Shown: positions 5,076 to 7,103 of the stretch, piece by piece
How the letters are laid out: the number at the start of each line of letters is the position of its first letter
How positions within the stretch are numbered: the first letter of the stretch is position 1
Source of the DNA: JBGTLA01 sp041744375
GTDB taxonomy: Bacteria > Actinomycetota > Acidimicrobiia > Spongiisociales > ZC4RG35
Assembly: GCA_041744375.1 (NCBI GenBank)
Contig: JBGTLA010000054.1
Location: forward strand, 1 to 7,103
DNA length: 7,103 nt
Direction: 5' to 3'
Translations under genes and position numbers: made by a program
Notes under the pieces: model-generated
The model's input: only the letters and a program-made list of their open reading frames with translations
Database searches by the model: none
What the model was told of the DNA's origin: nothing

Positions 5076-6265
5076 GCTTCCAGGGCACCCATCATCGCCT
5101 GGAGCTTGAGCCGTGTCTCGTCCAACTCGGCTTCGGGCCGCGACCCGGACACGACCCCGGCTCCCGCGAACAAACGGGCCCTCGCTCCGGACAACTCGGC
5201 ACAACGCAGGGCGATGGCGAACTCGCCGTCTCCGCTACCGCCCATCCATCCGACCGGACCGGCGTAGCGACCACGATCCATGCCCTCGAGGTGACGGATC
5301 AACCGCACCGCCGCCTCGGTGGGTGTACCTCCGACCGCGGCCGTGGGATGGAGCGAACCGGCCAGAGTCAGGGCGTCGTCGTCACCGACCAGGCGTGCCC
5401 GAATCGTCGTGGCGAGATGTTGCACGTTTTCGAGTCGGAGAATCGAAGGCGCCTCGTCGACCTCGAGCGAATCGCATCTCGGTGCTAGTGCGTCCGTCAC
5501 GGAGGTCACTGCCAATCGGTGCTCCCACTGATCCTTGTCCGATGACAACAGGCCGTGGCGGGCGCGGGCGTCTTGGTGGGGGTCGTCCGCCACCGGAGCT
5601 GAGCCGGCCAACACCAGGGAGTCGAGCCTGCGTCCCATACGGCGGACGAGGAGCTCGGGGCTGGCGCCGATCAAGCCCGCCACCCGAAAGACGTGACAGG
5701 AGGGGAATCGGGTTGCCAGGTGACGGAGCAGCCTGGGAGGGTGGAACGGTTGGCGGGACCACACGGCGAAATCGCGCGCCATCACGACCTTTTCCAGGTC
5801 GCCGGCGCGGATCCGGTCGACGGCTTCGGCCACCGCCTCCAACCAGAGCACCTCTGGCACCGAAGACCCGGCGTATCGGGCCCGGTCCGTCTCTGGGGGA
5901 GGCGAGACCGCAGGGGGAGGGCCAGCATCGTCGACAGTGGTCAGCCACCAGGCGTCGCCCCGGTTTCCCACGACCACCCGCGGCACCACCATCACCGAAC
6001 CACTGGCCTCGTCGGCGAAGGTGAACGAAGAGAACGCCACGGGCCCGGTGCCGGGCGCCGGCTCGGGGTCGGCGATGTCGGCTGTTTGGGTCAGGTCGAC
6101 GAACCGTACCTGGGCCGTGGCGAAACGGTCGGGCCCGGCACCGGGCTGGATGCGTAGGGCCTCCCCCCATCCCCACAGCGATACCTGCTGGGACATCCAC
6201 ACCGTGTCGGGATCACGCCCGAGCGGATCATCGAGCGGACCGATCGCCTGTGTGACGAATTTCAC
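5069..6265 (-). CDS. menF: Isochorismate synthase
   Basis: This 398-residue chorismate-utilising enzyme (EC 5.4.4.2) turns chorismate into isochorismate, the substrate of MenD. The N-terminal ~140 residues are the variable domain. The conserved catalytic domain starts near residue 140 with K159 (GDLEKVVMAR), the expected general base, then GASPELL with the acid E204, LAGS (219-222) and SSDKDQWEH (E248). HLATT (H283), SLHPTAAVGGTP (H306), YAGPVGW, GDGEF (E348), RLFAGAG and the PEAELDET metal-binding segment (E378, E380) follow. The lysine at 159 marks isochorismate synthase over anthranilate or aminodeoxychorismate synthases. A salicylate-siderophore role (EntC/DhbC type) is the alternative, but facing menD favours menaquinone. 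GTG at 6265 overlaps the stop of the MerR-type gene (GTGA). The Arg often found after LAGT/S is missing (LAGSAPVAD). Confidence 0.93.
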   Translation of the reverse strand: MKFVTQAIGPLDDPLGRDPDTVWMSQQVSLWGWGEALRIQPGAGPDRFATAQVRFVDLTQTADIADPEPAPGTGPVAFSSFTFADEASGSVMVVPRVVVGNRGDAWWLTTVDDAGPPPAVSPPPETDRARYAGSSVPEVLWLEAVAEAVDRIRAGDLEKVVMARDFAVWSRQPFHPPRLLRHLATRFPSCHVFRVAGLIGASPELLVRRMGRRLDSLVLAGSAPVADDPHQDARARHGLLSSDKDQWEHRLAVTSVTDALAPRCDSLEVDEAPSILRLENVQHLATTIRARLVGDDDALTLAGSLHPTAAVGGTPTEAAVRLIRHLEGMDRGRYAGPVGWMGGSGDGEFAIALRCAELSGARARLFAGAGVVSGSRPEAELDETRLKLQAMMGALEAP

Positions 6266-6738
6266 CGGTCGAGTCGGCGCCGGGCCCCGTCGACGAGCAG
6301 GCGCTGGAAGTGATGCGACACCAACCGTCCGGCCGCCGGGAGCATGGCTTCGAAGGCGGCCACCATCCGGGTTGCCGCCTCCTCGCTCGAGGTCGAGGTG
6401 CCTTCCAGAGGGTCGGTGACGTATCGAACGAAGGCGTCGACGGCGGCTTCGGCCACCGGGCGCATGGCTTCATCGGCCCGGCGGGCCATCTCCAGCAGTT
6501 CGGCCAACGGGAGCCCCGCCCCCACCATCTCCAGGCCGGCCCGCACCGACTCGGCGTCGGCCAGGTGATATCGGGGCTCGGGTTCCTCGGCTCGGGGCAC
6601 AAGGAGCCCTTCGCGGGCCAGGGCCTCCAGCAGTGGCAGCGACAGGCCGGTGCGGCGAGAGAGTTCGCTCAGAGTCACCAGATCTTCGGGATGGTCTGCG
6701 ACTAGGGCTCGGCGCATTGCTTGATCGCGTGGGTCCAT
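6262..6738 (-). CDS. MerR-type winged-helix transcriptional regulator with an unassigned helical C-terminal domain
   Basis: The 158-residue product has a MerR-like DNA-binding region: V21-T-LSELSRRTGLS (helix-turn-helix, about 22-33), then LLEALAREGLLVPR (36-49) in place of the usual 'tlRyYe..GLl.P', and a wing/second helix pair with RYHLADAESVRAG. The rest (about 70-158) is helical, without the long MerR dimerisation coil or metal-binding cysteines, so a MerR-like solo regulator is the best description and the effector is unknown. I choose ATG 6738 because it leaves a 1-nt gap after murI. An earlier ATG at 6780 adds 14 residues (MAFPAPPPSYACPD) that overlap murI and do not look like a regulator N terminus. 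Its stop overlaps the menF start (GTGA), so the two are translated together; control of menF or its own operon is plausible but not shown. Confidence 0.78.
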   Translation of the reverse strand: MDPRDQAMRRALVADHPEDLVTLSELSRRTGLSLPLLEALAREGLLVPRAEEPEPRYHLADAESVRAGLEMVGAGLPLAELLEMARRADEAMRPVAEAAVDAFVRYVTDPLEGTSTSSEEAATRMVAAFEAMLPAAGRLVSHHFQRLLVDGARRRLDR

Positions 6739-6739
6739 G

Positions 6740-7103
6740 TCAGGACAAGCGTAGGAGGGTGGCGGAGCCGGGAATGCCATGGGAGGCGGCGGCCCTTTCG
6801 ACCACCTCTGGGTTGGCGGTCGAGAAGAGCCGGGTGGTACCCGATCCGCCCTGGGCGGACAGTGCCGCAGTCACCCGGGCGGTCTGGCGAGCGACCGCCG
6901 GAGCGGGATCGATGATCACCACTTCGGGTCCCATGGCCTGGCGGATGAGAGGTTCGAGGACCCCGAAGTGTGTGCAGGCCAGGACCACGACGTCGACCTG
7001 GGCCGCCACGAGCGGAGACAAACCGGCGGCGACCTCGTCTTCGGCTCGTGGGCCGGACGCCACCCCCGACTCGACCAGTGTCACCCAACCCGGGCAGGCG
7101 GCG
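6740..7103 (-). CDS. murI: Glutamate racemase, C-terminal part (5' end beyond the right edge)
   Basis: MurI (EC 5.1.1.3) makes D-glutamate for peptidoglycan by a two-cysteine mechanism. The frame is open to the right edge and already shows family sequence there: AACPGWVTLVESG matches the conserved 'ACPlfvplvEeG' region, so the GTG at 7084 is internal and not the start. The second catalytic cysteine lies in VVVLACTHFGVLEPLI (Cys codon at 6974-6976, followed by T-H). VIIDPAPAVARQTARV (the 'iDpa.a.a' motif) and an SGTTRLFSTANPE tail follow. The first catalytic cysteine would be beyond the window. The family motif is usually CTHYPLL; here it reads CTHFGVL. The stop ends one base before the ATG of the MerR-type gene (TGAcATG), so the two are likely co-transcribed. 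Confidence 0.92.
   Translation of the reverse strand, partial: AACPGWVTLVESGVASGPRAEDEVAAGLSPLVAAQVDVVVLACTHFGVLEPLIRQAMGPEVVIIDPAPAVARQTARVTAALSAQGGSGTTRLFSTANPEVVERAAASHGIPGSATLLRLS
6748..6753 (-). promoter_or_regulatory. Possible -10 box for the MerR-type gene and menF, inside the murI 3' end
   Basis: On the minus strand TACGCT fits TANNNT at -15 to -10 before the ATG at 6738, which would give a leaderless or nearly leaderless transcript. There is no Shine-Dalgarno before that ATG. The box is coding sequence of murI, so its resemblance may be accidental, and the spacing is 3 nt longer than at the two plus-strand boxes. Confidence 0.25.

Noticed and set aside
4267..5088. 273-codon open frame on the minus strand opposite menD
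   Set aside because: It lies antisense to the conserved ThDP domain of MenD, has no recognisable domain and has a composition typical of a shadow frame.
5113..6024. 303-codon open frame on the plus strand opposite menF
   Set aside because: Its product is a low-complexity Arg/Pro-rich string, and the opposite strand carries a full set of isochorismate synthase motifs. It is a high-GC antisense shadow.
7082..7084. GTG as the start of a short murI-like gene
   Set aside because: The frame stays open to the edge and the residues before this GTG (AACPGW) match the glutamate racemase family, so the gene continues beyond the window.

Overview
This is a GC-rich window (I judge it well above 60% G+C by eye) with densely packed bacterial genes. 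The codon bias, 4-nt gene overlaps, lack of Shine-Dalgarno sequences, leaderless-looking promoters and classical menaquinone genes point to an actinobacterium, perhaps of the Acidimicrobiia. The class is an impression, not a proof. I see no mobile elements, CRISPR arrays, tRNA or rRNA genes, and no sign of recent transfer.

Plus strand, left to right. First is the 3' end of an unrecognised gene (1-354) with an EPEVVP repeat and a C-terminal Cys/His cluster. It overlaps by 4 nt a gamma-class carbonic anhydrase-like protein (351-854). After a 108-bp gap with two short palindromes and a likely leaderless promoter comes a monofunctional mannose-1-phosphate guanylyltransferase (963-2018). A 63-bp gap with a GGTGA-N3-TCACC palindrome and a second TANNNT box precedes a tightly overlapped trio: a lipoprotein cytochrome c (2082-2390), menC (2387-3349) and menD (3346-5055).

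Minus strand, from the right edge inward. These are the 3' part of a glutamate racemase gene (murI, 6740-7103), a MerR-type regulator (6262-6738) and isochorismate synthase menF (5069-6265). menF converges on menD with only 13 bp between stop codons.

MenF (chorismate to isochorismate), MenD (isochorismate to SEPHCHC) and MenC (SHCHC to o-succinylbenzoate) supply the early part of classical menaquinone synthesis. MenH, MenE, MenB, MenA and MenG are not in the window. A membrane-anchored cytochrome c sharing the menCD operon fits a respiratory theme. The MerR-type regulator overlapping menF is a natural candidate for local control. The flanking genes (GDP-mannose supply, D-glutamate supply) are cell-envelope housekeeping. 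Overall this is an ordinary core region. The more interesting points are the repeated translation/promoter architecture, the cytochrome-menC linkage, the MerR-menF pair and the unknown partial gene.
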